Assembly (NCBI GenBank): GCA_025765595.1
Contig: JAIVFH010000047.1
Span: 191,660 to 255,659 of the forward strand
Length of the DNA stretch: 64,000 nt
Origin: Obelidium mucronatum
Lineage: Eukaryota > Chytridiomycota > Chytridiomycetes > Chytridiales > Chytriomycetaceae
Direction of reading: 5' to 3'
Part shown: piece by piece, positions 11,387-21,199 of the stretch
Layout of the letters: every line of letters begins with the position of its first letter
Numbering within the stretch: the first letter of the stretch is position 1
Notes under the pieces: generated by a model
The model's input: the letters and a program-made list of their open reading frames with translations, nothing else
Databases searched by the model: none
What the model was told of the DNA's origin: nothing
Translations under genes and position numbers: made by a program

Positions 11387-12991
11387 TCAAAACAAAAGAA
11401 TAAAGCCAAGTAGCAGCACTACGACGCCCGCGCCCGCGCGATTGCCGGCGGCGCGCCGCGCAGCCAGCGTGGTCGGCGTTGCGGCAGCCACGGCCCGCGG
11501 CTCGCCGTCGGCGACAAACTGGTTCTGCACGGCGGCGGCGGCGGCGCGCGCGGCGGCCTGCAGCGCGGCGCCGACGAAGCGCGGCGCGGCGTTGCTGGAC
11601 GCGGCGAGCCCGACGCGCGGAAACGGGACAGCGCCCGGGACAGCGCCGCCCGGGACAACAGCACCTGCGCGCAGGTCAAACACGGCCACGTAGCGCGTCA
11701 GAAACACGTCGCCGAGGATCCACATGTTGTTGCCCTCGCCGTTCGGCAGCAGCCCGACGCCGCACGCCGCCGCGTCCACGGCCACCACGTAGTCGTGCCA
11801 AGAGACCGCGTAGCGCCGCCCGTCGCCGAAGCTGAAGTTGACGTCCGGCAGCTGCGGCGCGCGCGCGCACGGAAACTCAAACAGCCCCGATGACTCATCG
11901 CGGCTGGCCGGCACGGGCTGCTCGATGGCCGCGTACAGCGCCGGCAGCACGTGGTCCAGAAGGTATCGCGTCTCCATGAAGATGAGCGTCGTGCCTGAAT
12001 CAAACATGGCCGTTGTCTTGGGGTTGATGGGCGCCAGCGCGGATTTGCTGCCGCTTCCCACCGAGACAGAATACAAGGACACTGCCCAAAAGAACGAGTC
12101 CACCACATTGTAATAGCTAATGTCGCCGCGGTAGTGATTGGGATCCACACCCCCCAATACAAGCTCCCCTCCATTCGAAAACAGTGAATCCCCATTCGCA
12201 TCGCCAGATCCATTCAACCACAATGAAAACACTGGCTCCGAAATCAACTTGTTTGACACCAAGTTATCAATAACTGTCGGGTAGTACCCTTTCGACGCAT
12301 TCTGATAGATCCCACCCCACGACAACCCAATCAACCCATCTGTTGTCTTGTTGTTTTCTTCTTGGATCGTTTCATCTTCCTCCGATACAAGAATAAACTC
12401 TTGCTTGGGAATCACCAAATTCCCAATCCGCGCAGTGTCTTGTGAATTTGTGCCCGTTACTTTCCCGAGACCGTACTGGATGCTTCGATTCCTGCCGTTA
12501 CTCGTGTCTTTGAATGTTTCAGACAAGGCTGGGTTGAATCCATTCTTGTCATTGCAATTCTTGAGTTCATTGCATGCCAAAGATCCCAACCACATTGTGC
12601 TTGACCCCGTGTCCTATATTTGTTGTTTTGATTTGTTTGTTTTGTTTAGAGTGTCATCAACATAATTATAAACAAAGAAAAAAAAACTCACCACTTGAAC
12701 AAGGAATTTCTGTGCAGGTGTTCCAACCTCGATTTCTGTAAAGTAGGCGGTATCCCCGATATTGGTGATGCTCGAGATTGTTGGTGTACCATCGGCTCGA
12801 TTCATTGCCTGATGAATTACTCCTTTTCTAATTGGTACCCGAACAAGCGTCTCTCCAATAGTACCACTACTGCTTGGTACAGGTGCCACAGCAGGCAGTG
12901 CCATAGTTGTACTAGTCCAAAAGACTGTCGCGGCAACAAGCAAGTAACATGTAGTTGTAGTGGTAGTTGGAGTGGATGGTAGCAGCAGCAT
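11387..12991 (-). CDS. Secreted/GPI-type pepsin-like aspartic protease
   Basis: Family A1 aspartic protease. Two exons (12991-12692, 12613-11387) give 508 residues. An N-terminal hydrophobic segment (CYLLVAATVFW) looks like a signal peptide, followed by a propeptide. The two catalytic motifs are DTGSSTMW (completed at the splice junction) and FDSGTTL; the conserved YFTEIEVGTPAQ and WILGDVFL contexts are also present. The C-terminus is Ala-rich, then ends in a hydrophobic tail (VVVLLLGFILLF), compatible with a GPI signal as in yapsins; I infer this and did not score an omega site. The 3' third of the gene is strikingly GC-rich compared with the 5' part. Substrate is unknown. Confidence 0.88.
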
Positions 12992-13594
12992 GTCGTCTAT
13001 AATTCTATTTATAAGTTGAGGCTTAGCAGGGGGGGTATCGATTGTATTCTATATGTTATGAAGGAGGGGAGGAGGGGGGCTGGCATTATGTATGATTTGT
13101 TTCTTCGTTCCATGAAATTTTTCAAAAAAATAGTTATAATGAAAAATCAATACAAGATTGTTTCTTAAAATTTCAACAAGTTTCATTCATTGTATGTTTT
13201 TTTTTTTTGACGTACAGCAAAAAAAAAAGATATGAAAGAATTGAACCTGGGCAATAATAAAAGAAATATGTCTGGGCTGGTAATTGATGGTTTGGTGGGC
13301 GGGTCGGTCCATCAAAAAACTGTGACGTTTTCGACGCCTTCAACTCTATCTGAATTGCAGCGTTTATATACTATGGGATTATTTTGAGCCCACATATATT
13401 TAACTTTTGGTCTCCAAGTCGAGCCCAGAAGTGCGGAAAAAAATAGTGAAATATTGTTTCAAGGATCAGCTGCCCAGATTGCACCACAACAGCATGAAAT
13501 CCATCTCTTTGTATGCCTACTTTTCCTTTTAATTATTGTTATTAATGCTTTTAGCTTCGAAATGATTTCAGTCAGATCAGAAGAGATAAAAAAA
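12992..13594. other. 603-bp divergent intergenic region
   Basis: AT-rich region between the divergent aspartic protease and HAD genes, the longest gap before the 5S array. It contains poly-A and poly-T runs and a TATAAATA-like sequence on the minus strand at 13005-13014, only about 14 bp upstream of the protease ATG. No open frame, RNA gene or repeat that I would defend was seen. Confidence 0.5.
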
Positions 13595-14569
13595 ATGCCC
13601 ATCAAACTCATCACATTCGACGCCTTCAACACTCTTTTTCGCCTGAAACAACCCGTCGCGTCTATTTATATTGCTCAGCTTCATCAACACTGCCGTTCGG
13701 ATCCACCTCCCGCCCTTGATGCTGATAAAGTGTAGCAAAAAAAATAATATTATATTACAAAAAAAAAACATCAGCGGTGGTTTAATATTGCTATGGTATT
13801 ATTAACATAGCGCATCTGCATTTCGCCACGCCTTCAAACGAAACAGCACACTGAGTCCCAACTTTGGTGCTGCCACCGCCGGTGGATATCAACTGTGGTG
13901 GCAACAGGTCGTGAATGAAACCTTCCACCTTGCAGGCCTCGAAACCAAATGTATTATTCTATACTTTCTAAATTTCTTTTTTGTCGCTGAGAGGAGCATG
14001 GATTGAACATTGATGTTATTTTAGACATTATCCAAAAAGATGCTACCAATATGACTGTCTCCCAACGCATCTTCAACCACTTTGAAACAGCCGAGCCCTT
14101 CGAACTGAATCCATCCGCCATACGCGTTCTCAAATCCGCAAAAGGGGATAGGGAGAGGAATTGTATTACGGGAATCATTTCGAATTCTGACGCACGTACG
14201 GAAAGGGTTGTTGAGGCGCTGGGACTTTTGGGAGACACCAACAACAATAGCAATGGCAGCAAGAGGGACGGCTCCCTTGTAGACTTTATTATCACTTCCA
14301 ATTCAGTCGGTTATGAGAAACCAGATCCCAGAATCTTTCAAATTGCGTTGGAACGTGCGTCTAAGGCTATTGCTGCTGCAGCTGTTGCTGGTGGTGGTGG
14401 TGGTGGTAGTGGCAGTAGTGGTTTGAAGTTATCGGGCGAGAATGCTCTTCATATTGGTGATGATCGGGTGCGTGATTTTCAAGGGGCTAAAGCTTGTGGA
14501 TGGAATGCAGTGTTGTTGGAGGATTGGAATATGTTGCACCAGACCTTTGAAAGAGGATTGGACCGATAA
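13595..14569 (+). CDS. HAD-superfamily hydrolase (HDHD3-like)
   Basis: Haloacid-dehalogenase-type phosphatase of unknown substrate. Three exons (13595-13731, 13811-13950, 14025-14569) give 273 residues. Motif I is ITFDAFNTLF (the fungal DAFxT form), motif II is IISNSD, motif III is GYEKPDPRIF and motif IV is HIGDDRVRDFQGA, so the catalytic set is complete. A poly-Gly/Ser loop interrupts the region between motifs III and IV. I chose Met 13595 (MPIKLITFDAF) because it starts exactly at the fold; in-frame ATGs upstream at 13562 and 13454 would add sequence not expected for the family. The donor of intron 1 (gtagca) is weak but is the one that keeps the frame. Confidence 0.85.
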
Positions 14570-14671
14570 ATGCAATATTTTGATCGATTAAATGGTCAGA
14601 GGGGGTTACTTTGGAACTGTTTAACCCAGAGTTTTGGGGAAAAGGAACATGCATTACATAAACTTGTATTT

Positions 14672-16863
14672 TTAAGCCTTAAAGGACTTTAACGGATCCG
14701 ACTTCCTGGAGCTACCTCTACCGCCTCTGCTCCCACCTCTGTGTCCACCACGGCTACCGCCCCTGCTACCACCTCGTCCTCCCCCACGACTCGCCGCCTT
14801 TCTCCCACTCTCATTGTGGAACGGAATCCGTTTGTTTGCACCAACAGGACCTGCGCCCTTCAACACCCCACTTTTCCCTTTCGGCATCAAATAATCGGGA
14901 ACGTGTTTTAAATGCTGTTGAACTCTCGCCGGGTGAATCGCCTTGTCGTGCTTCAAAGCTGCCAAATCTTTTGGATTGTCTTCAAAGTGAGACTTGAGTT
15001 TCTCAGAGTTTAGGATTTCTTGTTTGAGTTCTTTGAGACGCGCTTCTTTGATGAGCGGCTTTGTGACGGATCGGAGGGCGTCTGTGACGCGGTATTTGAA
15101 GCCGTTGACTTGTGCCATGTCGAGAACAAAGGGGTTGATTTCGTTGCCAAGAACTAGTGGAGGAGGAGGAGGTGTTTGTTAGATGGGAACCACAGCAGAA
15201 AAAAAAACAGGTCGTTTACCAGATTGTCTCTTTTCAATTCGACTCCACACCAATTCCTCGTCAATGTTATCTTGCACAACAAACGAGAGCGCCCATCCAC
15301 GCTTTCCAACTCCACGAGCAGTTCTTCCCACTCGGTGCATATAGGCAGATGCTGATGTCGGCAAGTCAAAATTGATGACAGCATTCACGTTTCTGAAATC
15401 AACTCCTCGCGCCATTCCATATTCTTCGTCGGCATTCTTCTTGGAGCCCTTCTTCTTTTTCTGATTCGATACTCCTTTTCCGTCATGCTTTCTCTTCTTG
15501 GAATTCTCTTCTTCTACTTCCTGCTTGTCTTGCTCATCGTCATCGTCGTCTTCTTCTTCTTTCTGCTCCTGCTCCTCTTCTTCCTGAGTCTCACCCTCAT
15601 CGTTGTCTTTGTCGTCTTCACCACCCTCAACTTCTTCCGCCTCTTCAGCAGGTGCTTCTTCTACGGTAGAATCTGCAATCCCATCGTCCCCACAACTAGC
15701 ATCTGTCGCAATCAACAAATCAAAAACCCCACGATTGAATTCTTCAACCACATGGACACGAGATCTCAAGGGAACTTCTTCATTCACAACAACACTCTTG
15801 AGTCCAAACTGCTCCAAAAACAGTTTCACCCTGTACGCAGAATCAACAGTATTCACAAAGACAATGGTTTTGCCAGTTCCAAAAGGCGCGACTCTCAATT
15901 TAATCAAGAAATACAAGATGAGAAACTTTGTCGTGTTTTGAGGTTCATTGGCAGAAGCAGCGGGCAGTTTGATGAGACTTTGGGTCAAGACGCTGGCTTG
16001 AGTCTTGTCTTCCATGTCTTCAGTGAGAGTTAATATAGCTGGGTTTCTGAGAATCATTTGCTTGAGGTTTGATACGTCCGAGTTGAGGGTTGCACTGATT
16101 AGGTAGCTTTGCATGTGTTTGGGGCATTTCCCCAAAATCGCGCGGAGGTCCACGTCGGTTGCTCCATAACTCAAGAGGAGGTCGGCTTCGTCAATGACTA
16201 AGCTTTCCAAATGCTCCTTTAGAACTACAAGTGGGGTGGTCTGTCCACTAGAGCTGTCGGATTCGAGAAAGGGGAGTAGGCGGGATGGAGTTGTGATGAT
16301 AACGTCTGGTATTTCTTGCAAAAGAGGGCGGACAATCGAAAGACTACCGTCGGTTGTGGCGATATTGACAGTTCGTACCAATTCTTTGACATAAACACAC
16401 AGCTCCTTCATGGTTTTCGCAACTTGGTGTGCCAATTCTCTTGTTGGGACAATGATCAAGGCACGGATCGCTTTTGTCGATGAATCAGCTTCCTAAACAC
16501 ATTGAAGAAGTAAGAGAAGAGTTCTGGGTTTTAGCTCATGGCGGAGGGTCGCTTGACAAGCCATACCTTTGCCAACAGAATTTTGTGGACAACAGGGAGA
16601 AGGTATGCAAGGGTCTTTCCCGAACCAGTTCGCGCCTGTATGCCAATGTTGTTTTAGTTGAAGCAACAGCTGCATTGAGCTCTCCCCCGTACCCGCGCCA
16701 TGATGTCCTTGCCTAGCAGGGCAATGGGAATACAGGCCGCCTGGACCAGCGTCGGACTTCCGATCTGCATCGATGTTGCCAGTGCTCTGACGAGACGACC
16801 GTCCAGGCCAAACGCCTCAAAGTTCTCTGGTTGTTCGTCAACTTCCGTTGGTGTGTTGGCCAT
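14672..16863 (-). CDS. DBP9: DEAD-box RNA helicase Dbp9 (DDX56-like)
   Basis: Dbp9/DDX56 is a nucleolar ATP-dependent RNA helicase of 60S ribosome assembly. Four exons (16863-16693, 16635-16567, 16492-15220, 15153-14672) give 664 residues. Motifs in order: Q motif near [15 protein letters not shown], motif I ARTGSGKT (formed across intron 1), [55 protein letters not shown] and [12 protein letters not shown] Glu/Asp/Lys-rich insertion of about 110 residues separates LIATDAS from ARGVDF, as is typical of Dbp9. The C-terminus carries an RGG-type repeat (RGGSRGG) likely to bind RNA. It is divergent from the orphan at 16940. Confidence 0.94.
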
Positions 16864-16939
16864 TTTTATACCAAAAAATTAAAAAATTAAAAAAAAAAAA
16901 GAAAGAAAGAGAAAACAGTGAAAGCTTCCATTTGTTCTG
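16864..16939. promoter_or_regulatory. 76-bp divergent intergenic region DBP9 / orphan
   Basis: The divergent ATGs are 76 bp apart. The strip is A-rich (long A run near 16891) and has no recognised motif. It must hold both core promoters or share one. Confidence 0.5.
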
Positions 16940-19224
16940 ATGGACGACGCAGCCGCAGACAACACAGCGTATGCGGCGCGGACCGATTCTCTCCACCACT
17001 TTGTATCGGACTCGGACGGGGATTCTGATTCGGACGCGACGACAATCCACGATATTCTGATGGAAACAGTTGGGGCAACACGGCTGACCCTTGTTCCACC
17101 AGTGTCTCTAGACCCCCGAATGAATCTAGAAGATGGAATGTACGTCGAAGGTGCGGTTGTGGAAGGTCTAGTCAGTCCAGAAGGCCACTTGGTGTTCAAC
17201 ACAAGCAGTGCGCCGTTTCGGAACGCCGACAATACATGTGGGATGCAAAACAAGTGTTACGTTGTATTAAATTTTAGTTTTCAGCCTCGCTTCGTGTAAC
17301 GAGAAGCAGGCCGCCTTGGCAGCCCCCGCCACCTTTCCCAATGATACCTAATCCACCAGAAATGCAAAATTCATCTTATTCTCTCGAGATTCCAAACCTA
17401 ATGAGCGATTCGTCAGACTCAGACGACGATGACACTTGGATTCCATTCGATCGTACAAGCCCTATCACATTTCAAGAATCCAACACGTTAAGAAATCCTG
17501 GACCCGCTGCTGCCTCTTCAACTACAAGATCTTCCGAAGTGGTTGATGGAGGTGCTGCGACATCCATGCTCCAACAGCGATACCCTCGTACCTTTAATAT
17601 GACAACAACTTCATTCCAACAAACATCTATACCCTCAGATACCCATCGAATTGATCCGGACAACTCATCAAATCTTGTTACTGTAGAATCAGACACAATA
17701 TCTCGCGCAAGAAGAATCCAAGAGATCTGGAGCGATACAAGTAATGTTCATGAACCAAGTCAAGCCCCACCAACATCAGAAGAACGCCAAAACCCATCAA
17801 ACTTGCTCGATCAAGTTTCCGATAACTTGGTTTCCACGATCGTTGACAATGTTCTTCGGGATTTAGGCTTTACAATTGAATCGTTTGATGGAAACACTTC
17901 AAACGTTCATCACAATCAAGAGAGCTTTAGTTTATTTCGACCAAGGGATGATGAAAGGAACAATAGAAGTCGAGGATTTCCGCTATCGCTTCGAACAACA
18001 GGACGGTTTGCCCGAATACCAGATGGCTCTCTGCGAATATCAAATCCATCCAATCTCAGTCTTTCAGAGTTGAACTCAAATTTTGAATACGATGCGAATA
18101 TTCGGGCTCCAGCTATACTGACCGGAATACCTTCGCGACTTGATTTTTTGGGAGACAATTCTCAAACGTCATATTCACGGAGCGACCCTTGGATCCATGC
18201 CGTAAGAGCGCTTGCTCGCGAGCTACAGACATACGGCGATGGTGCTTCTAATGCATTTTCTCAAATTGGAGTAACTGCCGTTGCAATTGCAGCGATGGCA
18301 TCTGCCGCGGTTAGAGACAGTGGCCAGTTATATGAAGATGAAGACTATAATGATCAAAGCGACAGAAGAGTATGGCTACGACGGCGTCGGAACAATTCCC
18401 CATCCGCAGATATGTTTGCCGATTCAAATTTCGACTGGTCCAGCAGGATACAAGTTCTTGTGACCAGGAGGTTGTATCGGGCTATTACTCCCACTTCAAC
18501 TTCAATATCTTGGCCGAGTGACGAGACAAATGATAATCATCCCAATATCAACAACCACACTACAATGCGTTCAATCGAGATAACAGAAGCTTCAACAACA
18601 TCACCTCAAACAGACAACCGGTTGGATTTTTCCTCTTCTTCTTCGACAAGCTCAAGTGTTACCACACCACTTTCGGAGGCAAGCCTGGTTTTATGGGAAC
18701 CCAACAATGATGAAGAGTCAATCACAGTACAAATGCCGCTTTGCGAGTGGCTGTTAACACGAAGTCTGTTGGATGCAAATGGGGACGTTATTGGTAGTTC
18801 TTCTGCAAGTAACGAACGTGGTTTGAGCGCTTCGACTGAATTAGCAAACGTTGATGCAGGAACAGGGATCCAATATCTTGAGATTGGAACCGTTCAAAGT
18901 TTGGAAAGTAGGCGTCAAATGCCAGAAATCTGTGGGTTTGATGTTCCTGGAGGAGGTACAGATTTACTGTTTTTTGGAATGGATGGGAATGGAGATCGGG
19001 TTGTTGGAGGATGGCCCGGATTGGATATTCTAGAGCATGATTCAATTTCTGGTATAAGAAGTTTGCATGAAGCCAGAGACGACGCTGTTGCGGCAGGTGT
19101 TGTGGTTGAAGTTGAAGAAGCAGTATATGAACAAGGTGACAGTGAGCAAGATATGGATGATTTTCGAGTGGGAGTTGTCAGACTGGACATAACACGACGG
19201 AATTATTTCGCCCTGTCACGTTAA
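16940..19224 (+). CDS. Serine-rich, largely disordered orphan protein
   Basis: I do not recognise this protein. Two exons (16940-17237, 17285-19224) join through a 47-nt intron (donor gtggga, acceptor tttcag) to one frame of 745 residues; without the intron the first part stops at 17299. The N-terminus is acidic (DSDGDSDSD), followed by PPWQPPPPPFP, then a long Ser/Thr/Asn/Asp-rich body with a second acidic patch (SDSSDSDDDD). The only compact-looking stretches are around residues 280-330 and near the C-terminus (ARDDAVAAGVVVEVEEAVYE). There is no signal peptide or transmembrane segment. The 1.9-kb open frame is strong evidence for a gene; function is unknown. Confidence 0.75.
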
Positions 19225-19292
19225 CATGTTTTGGAGGTTCGATCCATTTTTACAGGTTCAACCAAAAATAAAACTTTGAAGAACAAGTTCCC

Positions 19293-20215
19293 ATGTCCAC
19301 TCTTGCCAATGTGGAGCAGAGGCTAAAGCCGAATGATGAGCAACTGAGAACGATCTACTTTATTGCCGGGTACTCCAGAAGCACCCTTCAACTGTTTGTA
19401 ATCCGTGTGTACTGAAAAGCGTCGACCCAGGTTTTCTGTTGGAATCTCGATTCTTTGGGCAATGCCAGTCTTGAAACACCTGTTATGGCCTTTCAAAGTA
19501 TTCACGGTTGCCTTGCATGAGGTATAGGAGTGTGTGATCGGGAGGGGCTGTTACTAAATTGGTTGCTTAATTAACCATCAGTTTGGGCATGCCAGCGTTG
19601 CCTGCTGCACTGGAGGAAGAGTTCATTCAATCACAGTCGATCCTGATGAAGGTAATCATACTTCTCCAAGCTCTATAAGGATCGGGGTCATAAACAAGTT
19701 TTTGTTCAGGTGGACTCACAAAGTTCAGCGGAGGAAATGTGTACTTGTCGCTACCAGCTGGGTACCTATCATCTTCATTCTTTGGAGCTTTGATGATCTT
19801 TTGTGGATTCAATCTTTTGGCTTCGAAAGTTGCGGGTGTCTTTGTTGGACTCTGTATGTTGGCAACACTAATTTGGGCAAAGAACTGGTTGACAAGAGGA
19901 ATCACTGTCATCTTCATTGGACTTATTGCGTTTCTGTGGTGGTTACCTGTAAATGGTGGCGTTGGACTTCGTTACTTTATCCTGTTTTTGGGATGCATGT
20001 CAACACTCTACAGTTTATGGGACATTTGTGAGGATCTGGTCTTCCGAAAAGTGAATGAAAGTGATGCATCGCAATTTGCTCGGCTGTGTTGCCGTGGAGC
20101 GATTGGGGCGCGTGTGTGGGGAGCTATTTGGTTCTTGATTTCCCTCCTTTTTTTGACAATAGCTGTCGTTGCAGCCTTGTATACATGGAAGGACGATGGA
20201 AAACCGGGAAACTGA
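19293..20215 (+). CDS. Fungal M50B-family zinc metallopeptidase-like membrane protein
   Basis: Polytopic membrane protein with the M50B zinc motif. Four exons (19293-19369, 19431-19521, 19582-19651, 19710-20215) give 247 residues with consistent phases. The motif HEFGHA is assembled across intron 2, which falls between Glu and Phe. It sits in TVALHEFGHASVACCTGGRV and is followed by ITVDPDEGGLTKFSGG, the usual M50B context. Five or so hydrophobic segments follow, with WDICEDLVFRKVNESDASQF, another conserved family block. The molecular role of the fungal members is not established. It lies 68 bp downstream of the orphan gene on the same strand. Confidence 0.88.
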
Positions 20216-20285
20216 TACACTTTTGAATGAACATTTGTTACAGCCAACTATCCGTTTTTTCCTCCAAAATCGGAGTGTTTTACAT

Positions 20286-21199
20286 ATGACAGACTTACAA
20301 CCGAACTTGAATTGCCAGGCCTTTGAAGCTTCGTTTCCGAATGTTCCAGTAGATGTATTCTCTTGCTGCACCTCCAACTCTGACTTGATGACTTGCAATG
20401 ACGAAGGAAAGATCACTGCCCTGTAAGGACTTAACGTACAGTAGCATTCGCAAAAACCGAACACTGACACAAAAGCGGTAATCTTCTATATCAGCCTGAT
20501 GACATGTCCAGAGGGAGAAGAGAAGGCTTGGTCAGGGTCTTCGTTCCCATATCAGATCCAACACTTGACATCTCTTGAACAGATGTGAGTACACCAAAGT
20601 GGACCCTTGCGTACATTGTCACTCACAAAACTCAATATGTTTTGAATCGAAATAGCTACTTGGATGGATGTGCAATGGTTGGATCTCTGCCTGAAATCTT
20701 CCAGTACCTGCCAAACTTGTTTGTTCTGGATTTGAAGTCAAACCAGTTCCATAGTCAGATTCCTAATACGATCGGAACGCTTAACAAAATGCGATGGTTA
20801 CAGCTGCAGAACAATCGGTTTTCCGGAAACGTTCCATTCGGATTGATTGAACACATTTCAACGATGGAGTGTTCCTCTGAAAGACACTGTTCCTTGTAAG
20901 CGGATATATTCTCCATATTCTCTCTATTTCTGCTGTTGCTGATTGGTTTTTGTTGACACTTAAGTTCACTTGAAGGCAACAACTGTCTGACAAATCTTCC
21001 TGAAACCAGACCCAAATCCACATTTGTTGAAGTGTCCATATTTCCAAGCGGTTGTTCAATGTTACCACCGCCGCCACTTACTCAAGGTCACAACCTCGGA
21101 ATAGTGTTATTGATAGTGTCAATCTATGTTTTTGCGTTGACGTTTTATGCATTCACTGGGGACAAAAACAAGAAAAAGAAGGCAAAAAAACTAGAATAA
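20286..21199 (+). CDS. Small leucine-rich-repeat single-pass membrane protein
   Basis: Four exons (20286-20422, 20495-20584, 20656-20895, 20965-21199) join to 233 residues with consistent phases. The protein has an N-terminal Cys-containing cap, about three plant-type LRRs (LPNLFVLDLKSNQFHSQIP, LNKMRWLQLQNNRFSGNVP), a short Pro-rich linker (MLPPPPLTQGH), one transmembrane helix (IVLLIVSIYVFALTFYAF) and a very short Lys-rich tail. The layout suggests an extracellular recognition or adhesion protein. No signal peptide follows the ATG at 20286; the same frame is open further upstream but is not hydrophobic, so the true 5' end may be missing. The last 9 nt overlap the end of the urease CDS on the other strand. 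Confidence 0.7.

Noticed and set aside
13454..13594. N-terminal extension of the HAD protein with a hydrophobic helix
   Set aside because: The frame is open to 13454, but HAD proteins of this type begin right at the first motif. The extension is in AT-rich DNA where hydrophobic codons arise by chance.
15485..16033. Plus-strand frame of 182 codons rich in Phe and Leu
   Set aside because: It is the complement of the acidic insertion of Dbp9 (GAA/GAG/GAT runs read as TTC/CTC/ATC) and has no independent support.
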